This document shows, piece by piece, positions 53,551 to 62,831 of a stretch of 64,000 nucleotides of DNA. Source of the DNA: a virus. Both the position numbers and the translations under genes were made by a program. A model generated the notes under the pieces. That model did not search any database, was not told where the DNA came from, and worked only from the letters and a program-made list of their open reading frames with translations. How positions within the stretch are numbered: position 1 is the first letter of the stretch; each line of letters starts with the position of its first letter. Location of the stretch: positions 62,001 through 126,000 of IMG/VR virus record IMGVR_UViG_3300027782_000030; one strand, written 5' to 3'.

Positions 53551-54777
53551 ATGGCATATACAATTGTTAAAAGTGATGGTACAGTATTAACGACCATTCC
53601 TGATGGTACAATTAATACAACTAGCACTTCTATTGGACTGCCGGGTAGAAACTACGCAGGATATGGGCAAACATTAGATACAAATTTTGTACATCAACTA
53701 GAAAATTTTGCCGATACTACTCCACCTGCTAATCCTCTAAGAGGGCAACTTTGGTATAATACTAATAATAGTACGCTTTATGTTTGTCCAACTGACGGTG
53801 AAGCTAATTCATTAGCATGGTTGGCATTAACATCTACTTCTAGTGGTGGAACAACTACATTCGGTGCGGTGACTGTAACCGGTAATATACAATCAAATAA
53901 TATCTCTGCTGTAAATAACAGCAATGCAAACGCTGCTACATTTAGCTATCTTACTGTCTCTGCAAATGCCAATATTGCAGACGCAAATATTACTTCTTCT
54001 AATATCGGTGGATTAATAACAACTTCTATATCTACTGGATCAGCAACTACAGCTGGTACACTAACAGGAGTTTGGACAGTCTCAGGTGGTGCTGGTGGTG
54101 CAGGAGCAAACGCTGTAATTTTTAATAGCGGTGGAATTTATATTAGTAATTCCGCAGGTGGTAATTTATACGGTATTAAAACTGACAAATATATGTACGC
54201 AAACGGAGATCCTATCTCTTTTGCAGGTACATATAGTAATTCAAACGTTTCATCTTTTTTACCTACTTATAATGGCAATCTTCTTGCTGCAAACGTTCAA
54301 ACACCTATTGTTACAACCGGAGCTAATACCACTCCAGGCACTATAACAGGTAATTGGACTCTAACAACAGGATCTAGATTTAACGCAACATATGCTGACT
54401 TGGCTGAAAGATTCGAAGCCGACGATCTATATGATGCAGGTACTGTAGTTGAATTGGGCGGAGAAAGAGAAATAACCTCAGTGAAGTATGAACTAAGTGA
54501 AGATGTATTTGGCGTCATATCAAATAGCGTAGCATACTTGATGAATTCAGGGGCTGGATCAGATGCTACTCACCCTGCTGTAGCAGTAGGTGGTAGGGTA
54601 CATGTTAAAGTCACGGGTAAAGTTCATAAAGGTCAACGATTGGTAAGTGCTGGTCAAGGTATTGCTAGAGGTGCCCTAGAAGGCGAAGCGACTGCATTTA
54701 ACACAATTGGTCGTGCATTGGCTAACAAAGAATCACTAGATGTTGGTACAGTAGAAGCCATTGTTATCATACGATAA
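53551..54777 (+). CDS. tail fibre-like protein
   Basis: A 408-residue protein. Residues 1-95 form a conserved attachment-type domain (IGLPGRNYAGYGQTLDTNFVHQLENFA and LRGQLWYNTNNSTLYVC). Residues about 95-280 are Ser/Thr/Asn/Gly-rich beta repeats typical of a trimeric fibre shaft (ATFSYLTVSANANIADANIT). Residues about 280-408 are a globular tip or chaperone-like domain (NATYADLAERFEADDLYDAGTVVELGG, AVGGRVHVKVTGKVHKGQRLVS), similar to C-terminal domains in other phage fibres. It probably contacts the host and is a candidate substrate for the downstream modification enzymes. Confidence 0.75.
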   Translation: MAYTIVKSDGTVLTTIPDGTINTTSTSIGLPGRNYAGYGQTLDTNFVHQLENFADTTPPANPLRGQLWYNTNNSTLYVCPTDGEANSLAWLALTSTSSGGTTTFGAVTVTGNIQSNNISAVNNSNANAATFSYLTVSANANIADANITSSNIGGLITTSISTGSATTAGTLTGVWTVSGGAGGAGANAVIFNSGGIYISNSAGGNLYGIKTDKYMYANGDPISFAGTYSNSNVSSFLPTYNGNLLAANVQTPIVTTGANTTPGTITGNWTLTTGSRFNATYADLAERFEADDLYDAGTVVELGGEREITSVKYELSEDVFGVISNSVAYLMNSGAGSDATHPAVAVGGRVHVKVTGKVHKGQRLVSAGQGIARGALEGEATAFNTIGRALANKESLDVGTVEAIVIIR

Positions 54778-54786
54778 GGATAAAAA

Positions 54787-55740
54787 ATGACTTACGCACA
54801 ATATGGAACGGTACAAGCATCAGATTTTAATACGCTAGTAGGCGGTAACCCTACTACAACATCAGGTACACTTAATGCAGTTTGGGCAACAGGTGGTACA
54901 AACGCAGGTTATGGACAAACAGCGGTAGCTAATGTGGCAGCAGGTGGTTCAGTAGCGGCGACAAGTCAATGGGCTAGTTTAGTAAATAATACTGCTAATT
55001 CTGCTTCACACCAAGGTACTTCCATCACTTCAGTTACCGCACCTGCAGCAGGTGGAACAATTACATACCTTTCTGCTATCCCTACAAATTTAACAACGAT
55101 TTATACAAGTAGATTGAACGCTGCTACACAGGGATCAACTACAACAAATACCGCTACATATGGCAGCACTTGGTCAACTGCCATTACATTTACTCACACT
55201 GTTACTTTTAGTTCAGGTGACGCAGCACGTTACTTTTTTAATGCAGGTGGACAGTTGAAAGTTACATGTGCCCATGCTAATAATACTGCAGGGATAAATC
55301 TATTATTAAATAACTTGGCAAGTAACGTAGGTACAGTAGCATTAAGCTCGCCAATAACAGGTTCTGTTACAATTGCAAGTACATCATATAATGGGGTAAC
55401 TAGAGTGGGAGGCGGTGGAAATGCACCTACAATTTCTACTAATTCAGGTTACTATGCTCTTGGAGTAGCTAATACTACTCTGTTTACTCAAACTGCTAGT
55501 ACAGGTCCTGCTGGTTATTTAGCTACATACATAAGCATAATTGCTAAGACAAACGGCACTCAAGGGTCGAACGGAGATGTAGGCAATATCATCACTATAT
55601 ACACAGTTTGGGATGAAGTTCCAGACGGTTTAACTGCTGGCACAGGTTCTGCAACTACTGTTACCATAGTGCCACCAGAAAGTGTTTATTTACCAAGTGC
55701 TAGTTGGGGAACACCTACAGTCACCGGCACCGTAGTATAA
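54787..55740 (+). CDS. tail structural protein, fibre-like
   Basis: A 317-residue, Thr/Ala/Ser/Gly-rich beta protein with few charged residues. It starts MTYAQYGTVQASDFNTLVGG, followed by GYGQTAVANVAAGGSVAATSQWASLVNN. The middle has TITFTHTVTFSSGDAARYFFNAGGQLKVT and the C-terminus DVGNIITIYTVWDEVPDGLT. The composition and place beside the tail-fibre gene suggest a virion surface protein, possibly a short fibre or adhesin. It is not recognisable as a specific T4 protein. A good AAGGA site precedes the ATG. Confidence 0.6.
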   Translation: MTYAQYGTVQASDFNTLVGGNPTTTSGTLNAVWATGGTNAGYGQTAVANVAAGGSVAATSQWASLVNNTANSASHQGTSITSVTAPAAGGTITYLSAIPTNLTTIYTSRLNAATQGSTTTNTATYGSTWSTAITFTHTVTFSSGDAARYFFNAGGQLKVTCAHANNTAGINLLLNNLASNVGTVALSSPITGSVTIASTSYNGVTRVGGGGNAPTISTNSGYYALGVANTTLFTQTASTGPAGYLATYISIIAKTNGTQGSNGDVGNIITIYTVWDEVPDGLTAGTGSATTVTIVPPESVYLPSASWGTPTVTGTVV

Positions 55741-55765
55741 TTTTATACCACTAGTAAATATCCAT

Positions 55766-55773
55766 CTAAATAC
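55766..55773 (+). promoter_or_regulatory. late promoter CTAAATAC upstream of the modification operon
   Basis: CTAAATAC, 15 bases before the ATG at 55789, followed by TAGGAGAG as a strong ribosome-binding site. It is the only clear promoter motif noticed before the 8-kb run of coupled glycosyltransferase and radical SAM genes. Confidence 0.6.
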
Positions 55774-55788
55774 TCGTAGGAGAGTATT

Positions 55789-56094
55789 ATGGATACTAAG
55801 ACACTAATTGCAGATGCTAAAGCTAGATTTAGCCATAATGCAGCCAAAGCTTATTTAAAAGACAAGTACGATAGCAAATTTATTGTTGCTGATCAAGGTG
55901 GACTTTGGCGCGCCAATTTAGAAACTATTAATTTTTTGAATGCAGTGACAGATGAAAGAGTTATTTTAATTGACACCTTTGACAATCCTGTAGAAGTAAA
56001 TAGACAGGAGTTAAAAGATAAGTTATATGCTGCATACAATGTTAGCATGAATAGTTGGCATCAAGAATGGGTTGAACTAGAGAATAAACGATGA
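55789..56094 (+). CDS. small conserved phage protein, first gene of the modification operon
   Basis: A 101-residue protein with LKDKYDSKFIVADQGGLWRANLETINFLN (about 22-50) and VILIDTFDNPVEVNRQEL, ending SWHQEWVELENKR. Similar short proteins occur beside fibre genes in other aquatic T4-like phages, without known function. The mixed alpha/beta pattern gives no catalytic motif. The stop overlaps the next start by ATGA, so it is part of the coupled operon. It might be a fibre-associated chaperone or a substrate of the enzymes that follow (inference). Confidence 0.55.
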   Translation: MDTKTLIADAKARFSHNAAKAYLKDKYDSKFIVADQGGLWRANLETINFLNAVTDERVILIDTFDNPVEVNRQELKDKLYAAYNVSMNSWHQEWVELENKR

Positions 56095-56888
56095 GAGGAG
56101 TTCTCTTATTTGCGTTTAACAGCCCAAAATTTAATTACTATGACATGGCTGTGGCTACGGCAAAACGTGCTAATCATTTTTTAGGGTTACCAGTAACGTT
56201 AATAACGGATGAAGAATCACTGCCTGAAACCTCTACATATAAATTTGATAATATCATAGTAACAGAACCTGATAAAAACAACAGGCGTGATTGGGGCATG
56301 TGGATAAACAAGGGAAGATATAAAGCATATGAGTTCAGTCCATATGATGAAACTATATTGTTAGATGTAGATTATGTTATTAATTCTAATAAATTATTAG
56401 ATACTTTTAATTTACCTACAGATTTTTGTTGTCACGATACTACTAGTTTTTTAATGAATCCCGAAGCTACTCAAGAAGTACTAAGTGGATATAGTTTTAA
56501 AACTCTATGGGCTACAGTCATTACTTTTAAAAAAACTTTAAGGGCTAGGCAAGTATTTGAGTGCCTTCAAATGGTTCAACATAATTTTGACCATTATTCA
56601 AACATTCATGGGTTTATTGCTAATACCTTTCGTAACGATTACGCATTAACACTGGCCCTAAGAATTGTTAATGGACACCTAGATAGAGAAGAAGATGTTA
56701 TACCTTGGAATCTAGTACATATCGGAAAGAACACTACAATCTATCCTGAAACTGATGATGAGTTTAATGTTGAATACACTGTAATGTTTGATAATTGGAA
56801 AAGAGGAAAAATTCGTAAAGAATTCATTACTATTAAAGATACTGACTTTCATGTTATGAATAAAGAAAACATGTTGAGGCTTATATGA
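56091..56888 (+). CDS. GT-A glycosyltransferase-like enzyme (DVD motif)
   Basis: A 265-residue protein with the layout of family 8-like glycosyltransferases. The start is MRGVLLFAFNSPKFNYYDMAV; VTLITDEESL follows, and SPYDETILLDVDYVI carries the DxD metal motif (D92, D94). It shares the SPYDETI block and length with the next gene, so the two are paralogues. ATGA overlaps at both ends show tight coupling. The donor sugar and acceptor are unknown; fibre or baseplate proteins are plausible acceptors. Confidence 0.7.
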   Translation: MRGVLLFAFNSPKFNYYDMAVATAKRANHFLGLPVTLITDEESLPETSTYKFDNIIVTEPDKNNRRDWGMWINKGRYKAYEFSPYDETILLDVDYVINSNKLLDTFNLPTDFCCHDTTSFLMNPEATQEVLSGYSFKTLWATVITFKKTLRARQVFECLQMVQHNFDHYSNIHGFIANTFRNDYALTLALRIVNGHLDREEDVIPWNLVHIGKNTTIYPETDDEFNVEYTVMFDNWKRGKIRKEFITIKDTDFHVMNKENMLRLI

Positions 56889-57682
56889 GTAGAGGATTCG
56901 TTATAATGGCACAAAACACTAGTGAGGTAGATTATGTTAAATGTGCCGAAACATTGGCTATGAGCATTTATAAAGTAATGCCAAAAGCAAAAGTTTCTAT
57001 CATAACCAATGACAGTGTAGATAGTACTAAGTTTGATAAGATTATTCCTTTGCCATATGGTGATTTAGATATTAGTAGTAAATGGAAACTCATCAATGAT
57101 TGGCAAGTGTACGAGGCTAGCCCGTATGATGAAACTATTAAACTAGAATCAGACATTATTATCCCTAGAGATATTATGCATTGGTTCGATGTATGTGGTA
57201 AACAAGACTTAGTGCTATGCACTACTATAAGAAATTTAAAACAAGAAATTTCAACGGTGCGTGGGTATCGTAGATTCATTGATGAGAACAAACTACCTGA
57301 TGTTTATAATGCTATTACCTATTTTAAAAAATCTGACATAGCCAAAACCTTTTTTGAAATCGTAAGAAATGTTTTTGAAAATTGGGAAGACTTTAAACGT
57401 ACATTGAAATGTAATCCACAAGAGCCAGCCAGCACAGATTGGGTGTATAGCATAGCAGCACACATAATAGGTAAAGAAAAAACTACAATGCCCACATTTA
57501 CTGAAATGAGTATGATACATATGAAACAGTTTATTAACGGTAATCCAACTGAAAATTGGACTGATACCTTTATCTATGAATGTTTATCCGATCAAATAAG
57601 AGTGCAAACAGTGCCCCAACTTTATCCTTTTCATTATCATGTTAAGAACTTTTGTGATAAAATTATGCGAGGGTACGCATGA
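56885..57682 (+). CDS. GT-A glycosyltransferase-like paralogue with ESD in place of DxD
   Basis: A 265-residue paralogue of the preceding enzyme (VSIITNDSV, EASPYDETIKLESDIII). The metal-binding DxD is changed to E88-S-D90, which may still bind metal or may mark a different or lost activity. Both overlaps with its neighbours are four bases. The conserved tail SMIHMKQFINGNP and a C-terminal HYHVKNFCDKI segment may supply the late His/Lys ligands found in GT-A enzymes. Likely role: second sugar transfer in the same pathway, or a partner of the first enzyme. Confidence 0.6.
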   Translation: MSRGFVIMAQNTSEVDYVKCAETLAMSIYKVMPKAKVSIITNDSVDSTKFDKIIPLPYGDLDISSKWKLINDWQVYEASPYDETIKLESDIIIPRDIMHWFDVCGKQDLVLCTTIRNLKQEISTVRGYRRFIDENKLPDVYNAITYFKKSDIAKTFFEIVRNVFENWEDFKRTLKCNPQEPASTDWVYSIAAHIIGKEKTTMPTFTEMSMIHMKQFINGNPTENWTDTFIYECLSDQIRVQTVPQLYPFHYHVKNFCDKIMRGYA

Positions 57683-58008
57683 GCGATGATGTAGTTATTA
57701 TTTGGGAAGCGCCTAAGATTATTCCTCCCGAATTTCGTTTATACTACGACGATAAGGGCAATGTTATCTGCTATACTTGTCAAAAACTAGAAGGTCAGTA
57801 TATTGTAATTGACGCATTGACATATGCTATAGCAAGACCTGATATACGAATCATCGATGGAAAAATTTCAACAGTAGCACCCAATGCTGTAGTATATAAA
57901 CTAATGCCCGCCGATGAGGGTAAGGCATGTTCTTCAGAAGATATTAGTATAATCTCAGATGGATCTATAGAAACAACGAATTGGAAATTAAAAATTTATG
58001 AGTTATGA
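57679..58008 (+). CDS. small protein of unknown function in the modification operon
   Basis: A 109-residue, beta-rich protein (VVIIWEAPKIIPPEFRLYYDD, GNVICYTCQKLEGQYIVIDA). It has three cysteines, two of them in CYTC, and no recognised enzyme motif. It overlaps the previous gene by ATGA and the next by 11 bases. Its place among radical SAM and glycosyltransferase genes makes it a candidate modification substrate or carrier; nothing in the sequence proves this. Confidence 0.5.
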   Translation: MSDDVVIIWEAPKIIPPEFRLYYDDKGNVICYTCQKLEGQYIVIDALTYAIARPDIRIIDGKISTVAPNAVVYKLMPADEGKACSSEDISIISDGSIETTNWKLKIYEL

Positions 58009-58948
58009 TATAGTTGATGTAGCAGATTTAGATTGCATCTATCTTAGTTATGATGAGCCACAGAAAGAAGAGTTTTGGCTTAAGATTAAAAATATGGTTC
58101 CTTGGGCTAAAAGAGTAGATGGGGTAAAGGGCAGTGATGCAGCACACAAAGCAGCCGGTGAAGCCAGCGACACCGAAAGATTTATTCTGATTGACGGTGA
58201 TAATATGCCCGATGAAAGTTTTTTCAATCTTCAACTAGACTTTACTGATAAAGATCCTAAGTACAAAAAAGCACAGTTTCGTTGGAAAGCAATCAACAGC
58301 ATCAACGGGCTTCGTTATGGCAACGGTGGTATGAGTTCTTGGACAAAAACATATGTTAGTGAAATGCGAACCCATGAACATCAAAAAGATGGTGATCTAT
58401 CTCGTGTTGCTGATTTTTGTTTAGATAGTGCTGACAATTTGTATTGGGCAATGTATGATTGTTATAGTACTACATATCCTAACTATACTCCCTTTCAAGC
58501 ATGGCGTGCTGGCTTCCGTGAAGGTGTGAAAATGTGCTTGAATCGTGGCGCAGTTCCATCTATAGATGAATTTAAAGAAACGGTAGCAAGTCGCAACTTA
58601 AATAATCTTACTATATGGCACAATGTTGGGGCAGATGTTGATAATGGATTGTGGGCCATATATGGCGCCCGCCTTGGAACATATATGACTATGCTAACTT
58701 CTTGGGAACATGTTAATGTACAGTGGTTTGACAACTACACTGTACTATGGGAAGAACACAAAGATAAAGACTCGGAGCGTGAAGCAACACTGCTAGGTGC
58801 TGCGCTACATGATAAACTTGGATTGCCTATGTGTACTCTAAGTAAAGAGCAGAGTAAATTCTTCAAACGTCATTATAACGCAGACAAGCATAATTTAGGT
58901 CCTTTGATCACCGAAATGGATGTGATCCGTAGAATCGAAGGATGGTAA
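57998..58948 (+). CDS. glycosyltransferase-like protein (DGD motif)
   Basis: A 316-residue protein. The N-terminus IYLSYDEPQKEEFWLKIKNMVPWAKRVDG and RFILIDGDNMPDESFF (D66-G-D68) fit a GT-A nucleotide-sugar binding domain. The second half is rich in Trp and Tyr (DNLYWAMYDCYSTTYPNYTPFQAWRAGFREG). Proteins of this type are present in many aquatic T4-like phages but have no proven reaction. Its stop TAA shares a base with the next ATG. Confidence 0.6.
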   Translation: MSYDIVDVADLDCIYLSYDEPQKEEFWLKIKNMVPWAKRVDGVKGSDAAHKAAGEASDTERFILIDGDNMPDESFFNLQLDFTDKDPKYKKAQFRWKAINSINGLRYGNGGMSSWTKTYVSEMRTHEHQKDGDLSRVADFCLDSADNLYWAMYDCYSTTYPNYTPFQAWRAGFREGVKMCLNRGAVPSIDEFKETVASRNLNNLTIWHNVGADVDNGLWAIYGARLGTYMTMLTSWEHVNVQWFDNYTVLWEEHKDKDSEREATLLGAALHDKLGLPMCTLSKEQSKFFKRHYNADKHNLGPLITEMDVIRRIEGW

Positions 58949-60348
58949 TGAGTACTGAACAAAAACGCATTAAAGACATTAAGATTAAAATAGAAAATGA
59001 AGTAGGTCCTACTTTTTGTCTAGCCAAATGGCATCATGTCACAATGTATCTACAATCCGGTGAAACACATAGTTGCTATCACCCCCAACCGCATAGGATC
59101 CCATTAAGCGAAATAATTGACAACCCTTCTGCACTACATAACACTAGTCAGAAGAAAGAAGAACGAAAGTTAATGTTAGATGGTGGCAAGCCTGAGGGTT
59201 GCCAGTACTGTTGGAACATTGAAGCAATGGGTCCTGACTATATCAGTGATCGGCATATTCGCAATGCTAGCATCTTTACTGAAGAAAGATATGAACAGAC
59301 TACCAAAGGACTTTGGAATCAAAATATAAACCCTGAGTACATTGAGATTAACTTTGGTAACGAATGTAATTTTAAATGTGGTTATTGTCATCCAAAGTAC
59401 AGTACTAGTTTTTATAAAGAGATTGAAAAATATGGTCCTGTCACAACAGTAAAAAATCATCGTTGCGATATAGATTGGATGAAATTATATCAGCGTGAAG
59501 ATGACAATCCATATGTTGATGCATTTTGGAAATGGTGGCCTGAACTTCGCAAGACCCTGACTATTATGCGTATTACTGGAGGGGAACCAACTCTACATAA
59601 GTCTACATGGCAATTGTTAGATTCAATCGAAGCAGATCCGATGCCATGGTTAGAGTTAAATATTAATAGTAACTTAGGAACCAAACCTCTTCTTATAGAA
59701 CGGCTTTCTCAAAAAGTAAAAAATCTTACTGACACTGGTAAAATTAAAAGTTTTAAATTGTTCACTAGCATGGATACATGGGGTAAGCGAGCCGAGTATA
59801 TTCGCACTGGATTAGACTTAGAGTTATGGGAACAAAATTTTCATACTTACCTTAAAAACACTGATAGCCCGATTACTTTTATGATTACATTTAATATCTT
59901 TAGTGTAACTACATTTAAAAGTTTTCTTGAAAAATTAATTGAATGGCGTAAAATTTATGGGTGGTATGATGATCCTACCAATCCACAACACCGTGTAAGA
60001 TTTGACACTCCATATCTTAGAGATCCTGTTCAGTATGATATGAATATTTTACCTAAAGAAGAATTCATGCCATATATGCATGATGCTCTATCTTATATGA
60101 AAGAGAATACTGATGATACTAGAGCAGACGCATTTAGTACAATTGAGTATGAAAAATTTAAGCGTGTAGTAGATTATATGGCTGAAACGGTATACCCTGA
60201 AGAAAAATTGCTACAAGGACGTAGAGACTTTTATAATTGGTTCAACGAATTGGATGAGCGTAGAGAAACTGATATGATATCTATATTTCCTGAATATTTG
60301 GGTTTCTATCGTATGTGCCAAGAAACAAACTCACTTAACCCACTATGA
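58948..60348 (+). CDS. radical SAM enzyme 1 with N-terminal twitch-like region
   Basis: A radical SAM protein of 466 residues from the TAATG-coupled start at 58948; an ATG at 58942 is possible but too close to AAGGA. The iron-sulfur motif NECNFKCGYC (C-x3-C-x2-C, residues 140-147) is followed by ITGGEPTLHKS, the SAM-binding GGEP motif. Upstream, HSCYHPQPHRIPL and EGCQYCW supply extra Cys ligands in an N-terminal twitch/SPASM-like region. KLFTSMDTWGKRAEYIRTG is shared with the three enzymes downstream. It is the most divergent of the four. The reaction is unknown; such enzymes usually modify peptides or small molecules by radical chemistry. Confidence 0.85.
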   Translation: MSTEQKRIKDIKIKIENEVGPTFCLAKWHHVTMYLQSGETHSCYHPQPHRIPLSEIIDNPSALHNTSQKKEERKLMLDGGKPEGCQYCWNIEAMGPDYISDRHIRNASIFTEERYEQTTKGLWNQNINPEYIEINFGNECNFKCGYCHPKYSTSFYKEIEKYGPVTTVKNHRCDIDWMKLYQREDDNPYVDAFWKWWPELRKTLTIMRITGGEPTLHKSTWQLLDSIEADPMPWLELNINSNLGTKPLLIERLSQKVKNLTDTGKIKSFKLFTSMDTWGKRAEYIRTGLDLELWEQNFHTYLKNTDSPITFMITFNIFSVTTFKSFLEKLIEWRKIYGWYDDPTNPQHRVRFDTPYLRDPVQYDMNILPKEEFMPYMHDALSYMKENTDDTRADAFSTIEYEKFKRVVDYMAETVYPEEKLLQGRRDFYNWFNELDERRETDMISIFPEYLGFYRMCQETNSLNPL

Positions 60349-61601
60349 ATAAAGAACATTTACTAAAAGAAAGCAAATCATTTTGCATGTTACCATGGGT
60401 TCATTTCACGACTAGTCCTAGTGGTGATGCACTACCGTGTTGTATAGCAAAAACACCTATTGATGAGTTTGGATTTCATCGTCCGTTGGGTAATACTACT
60501 AGAGAAAGTATGATAGAAATTGTCAATTCTAAAGGAATGAACCAACTTAGACTTGACATGCTATCAGATGTTAAGAATACTATGTGTTCGACCTGTCACG
60601 CACATGATGATTTATTATTGGGAAGTTTTCGTTCTAGTTCAAATAAACAATACAGTAAACATTTTGATAATGTAATTGCTTCTACAAACGAAGATGGTTC
60701 TTTATCTGAATTTAAGATGAGATATTTTGATATTAGGTTTAGTAACATATGTAACTTTAAATGTAGAACATGTGGACCTGACTGGAGTAGTCAATGGGAA
60801 CAAGAAAACATTAAAAATAATATTTACCAACACAATATTATTAAAAATAATAAAAAAGAATTTTTAGAAGAAGTAATCAATCAAATCCCTAATATTGAAG
60901 AAGCATACTTTGCAGGAGGTGAACCTCTTATTACAGAAGAGCACTATATTCTGTTAGAAGAAATGATTAGGCAAGGTAGAACAGACACAGTGTTAAGGTA
61001 TAATACAAATCTAAGTAATTTAAAATTTAAAAACAAAGACTTAATGAGTCTTTGGAAACAGTTTACAAATAATATACAAATTTACGCCAGTGTAGATCAT
61101 TATGGGGAACGTGCTGAATATATACGACATGGGACAGATTGGACTGTAATAGAAGAAAACTTTTTATTAGCTAAAAAATCACCATATATTCAGTTACAAA
61201 TGAATACAGTGTTAAGTTTGTATAATTATAAAACTTTTTTAGAATTTTATCAGTATTTGTTTGATAAAGGGCTATATTCATCAACAGACAATACATATTC
61301 AATATATACTATGAGTTCACCTGAATTTCTTACTTCGAATATTTTACCACAGCACCATAAAGAAGAGGGTAAAATTAAAATATTAAAGTTGATAGATATT
61401 ATGAAGTCTATGGGATTTACAAAAAAACCCAACACTCTACATTTAGTGCAGGGCATCATTGATTGGACTATGGCGCCTAGTCAAAATACATGGGACAAAT
61501 ATAAAGAAGAATTTCAAACTAATACTGAACAACGAGATTCCCTTCGAGGTGAAAGTTTTGTCAAAACTTTTCCTGAACTTGCTGATTTAATGGAGGATTA
61601 A
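60345..61601 (+). CDS. radical SAM enzyme 2 (N-terminal twitch type)
   Basis: 418 residues. The N-terminal auxiliary cluster region has FCMLPWVHF with C14, PSGDALPCC with C32-C33, and CSTC with C81-C84. The core motif is SNICNFKCRTCGPDWSSQW (C136, C140, C143), then FAGGEPLITEEHY and SVDHYGERAEYIRHGTDW. The auxiliary domain precedes the radical SAM barrel, as in the N-twitch family and unlike classical SPASM enzymes. ATGA overlap with the gene before; the next gene begins right after its stop. Confidence 0.88.
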   Translation: MNKEHLLKESKSFCMLPWVHFTTSPSGDALPCCIAKTPIDEFGFHRPLGNTTRESMIEIVNSKGMNQLRLDMLSDVKNTMCSTCHAHDDLLLGSFRSSSNKQYSKHFDNVIASTNEDGSLSEFKMRYFDIRFSNICNFKCRTCGPDWSSQWEQENIKNNIYQHNIIKNNKKEFLEEVINQIPNIEEAYFAGGEPLITEEHYILLEEMIRQGRTDTVLRYNTNLSNLKFKNKDLMSLWKQFTNNIQIYASVDHYGERAEYIRHGTDWTVIEENFLLAKKSPYIQLQMNTVLSLYNYKTFLEFYQYLFDKGLYSSTDNTYSIYTMSSPEFLTSNILPQHHKEEGKIKILKLIDIMKSMGFTKKPNTLHLVQGIIDWTMAPSQNTWDKYKEEFQTNTEQRDSLRGESFVKTFPELADLMED

Positions 61602-62831
61602 ATGGCACATGATACTGATTATTTACTAACGAAAAGTGAAACATTTTGTATGTTTCCGTGGGTTCACTTTATGGCAACACCTTCAGGAGACGTATTTCCT
61701 TGCTGTGTTGGTGTCACAGAAACTCCCATGACTAAAATAAATCCTGATTCTACCTTTGAAACTATTATTAATAGTGATAATTTTAAAAAATTACGCAGAG
61801 ATATGTTATCGGAAACTAAAAATTCAACATGCACACATTGTTACAATACAGAAAAATTTAATAAAAGTTGGCGCTCTTTTGGAAATGTTACATTTAATTC
61901 CGACATAAATGAGGTATTAAGTAATACTAAAGAAGATGGTACTCTAGACAATTTTAAAATGAAATATTATGATATTAGATTTAATAATATTTGTAATTTT
62001 AAATGCCGAATGTGCGGCCCTGATTATAGTTCACTATGGGCACAAGAAGAAAATAATAGACTAAAACCATATCATCAAATACCTGTTTATAACTTGTCAA
62101 AAAATACTAAAATTCTCTCAGAATTTTTATCACATGTTGATGATGTAGAATTTGTGTATTTTGCAGGTGGTGAACCAATGATCACTGAAGAACATTACAC
62201 TATTTTAGAAGAGTTGATTAGGAAAAATAAAACTCATGTTAAAATAAGATATAACACAAATTGCAGTGTCTTGTCATATAAAGATAAAAATATATTTGAT
62301 TTATGGAAATATTTTGATCATATTGATATATCAGCAAGTATGGATCATATAGGTGAACGTGCAGAATATATTAGAACTGGAACAGATTGGGCAGTAATTG
62401 AGAATAATTTACACAGACTTAACAATGTTGAAAATATTACATTGTCTATTAATACTGTGCTTAGTGTATATAATTATACTACATTACCATTATTATATGA
62501 ATATTTTATTGATTTTGGGATTGTTAATAGCACTGTTTCAAATAATAGTTTAATATGTACTACTGACCCTAAATATTTTGCTGCCACTACCTTGCCTAAA
62601 ATTCTGAAAGAACAATGTTTGGCAAACAATTTAAAACTGCTTGATAAGATGAATTCTATAAATTCAGGATACTTAATTGAACCGGCTATTAAGTTTACAA
62701 ATTCAAGTGATGATTGGGATAAACAAAAAGAAAACTTTTTAAAAGAAACTTTATTGAGAGATGGGCTTAGAAACGATTCGTTTGAAAAAACTTTTCCTGA
62801 ATTAAAAATGATGATGGATATTAATTCATGA
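61602..62831 (+). CDS. radical SAM enzyme 3 (N-terminal twitch type)
   Basis: 409 residues, with the same architecture as its neighbours: C16, C34-C35 and C77-C80 in the N-terminal region (FCMFPWVHF, PSGDVFPCC, CTHC), core NNICNFKCRMCGP (C131, C135, C138), FAGGEPMITEEHY and SMDHIGERAEYIRTGTDW. The spacing C-x17-CC-x41-C-x2-C is nearly that of copies 2 and 4, which suggests gene duplication within the phage lineage. It has an ATG directly after the upstream TAA with GGAGG before it, and an ATGA overlap with copy 4. Confidence 0.88.
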   Translation: MAHDTDYLLTKSETFCMFPWVHFMATPSGDVFPCCVGVTETPMTKINPDSTFETIINSDNFKKLRRDMLSETKNSTCTHCYNTEKFNKSWRSFGNVTFNSDINEVLSNTKEDGTLDNFKMKYYDIRFNNICNFKCRMCGPDYSSLWAQEENNRLKPYHQIPVYNLSKNTKILSEFLSHVDDVEFVYFAGGEPMITEEHYTILEELIRKNKTHVKIRYNTNCSVLSYKDKNIFDLWKYFDHIDISASMDHIGERAEYIRTGTDWAVIENNLHRLNNVENITLSINTVLSVYNYTTLPLLYEYFIDFGIVNSTVSNNSLICTTDPKYFAATTLPKILKEQCLANNLKLLDKMNSINSGYLIEPAIKFTNSSDDWDKQKENFLKETLLRDGLRNDSFEKTFPELKMMMDINS

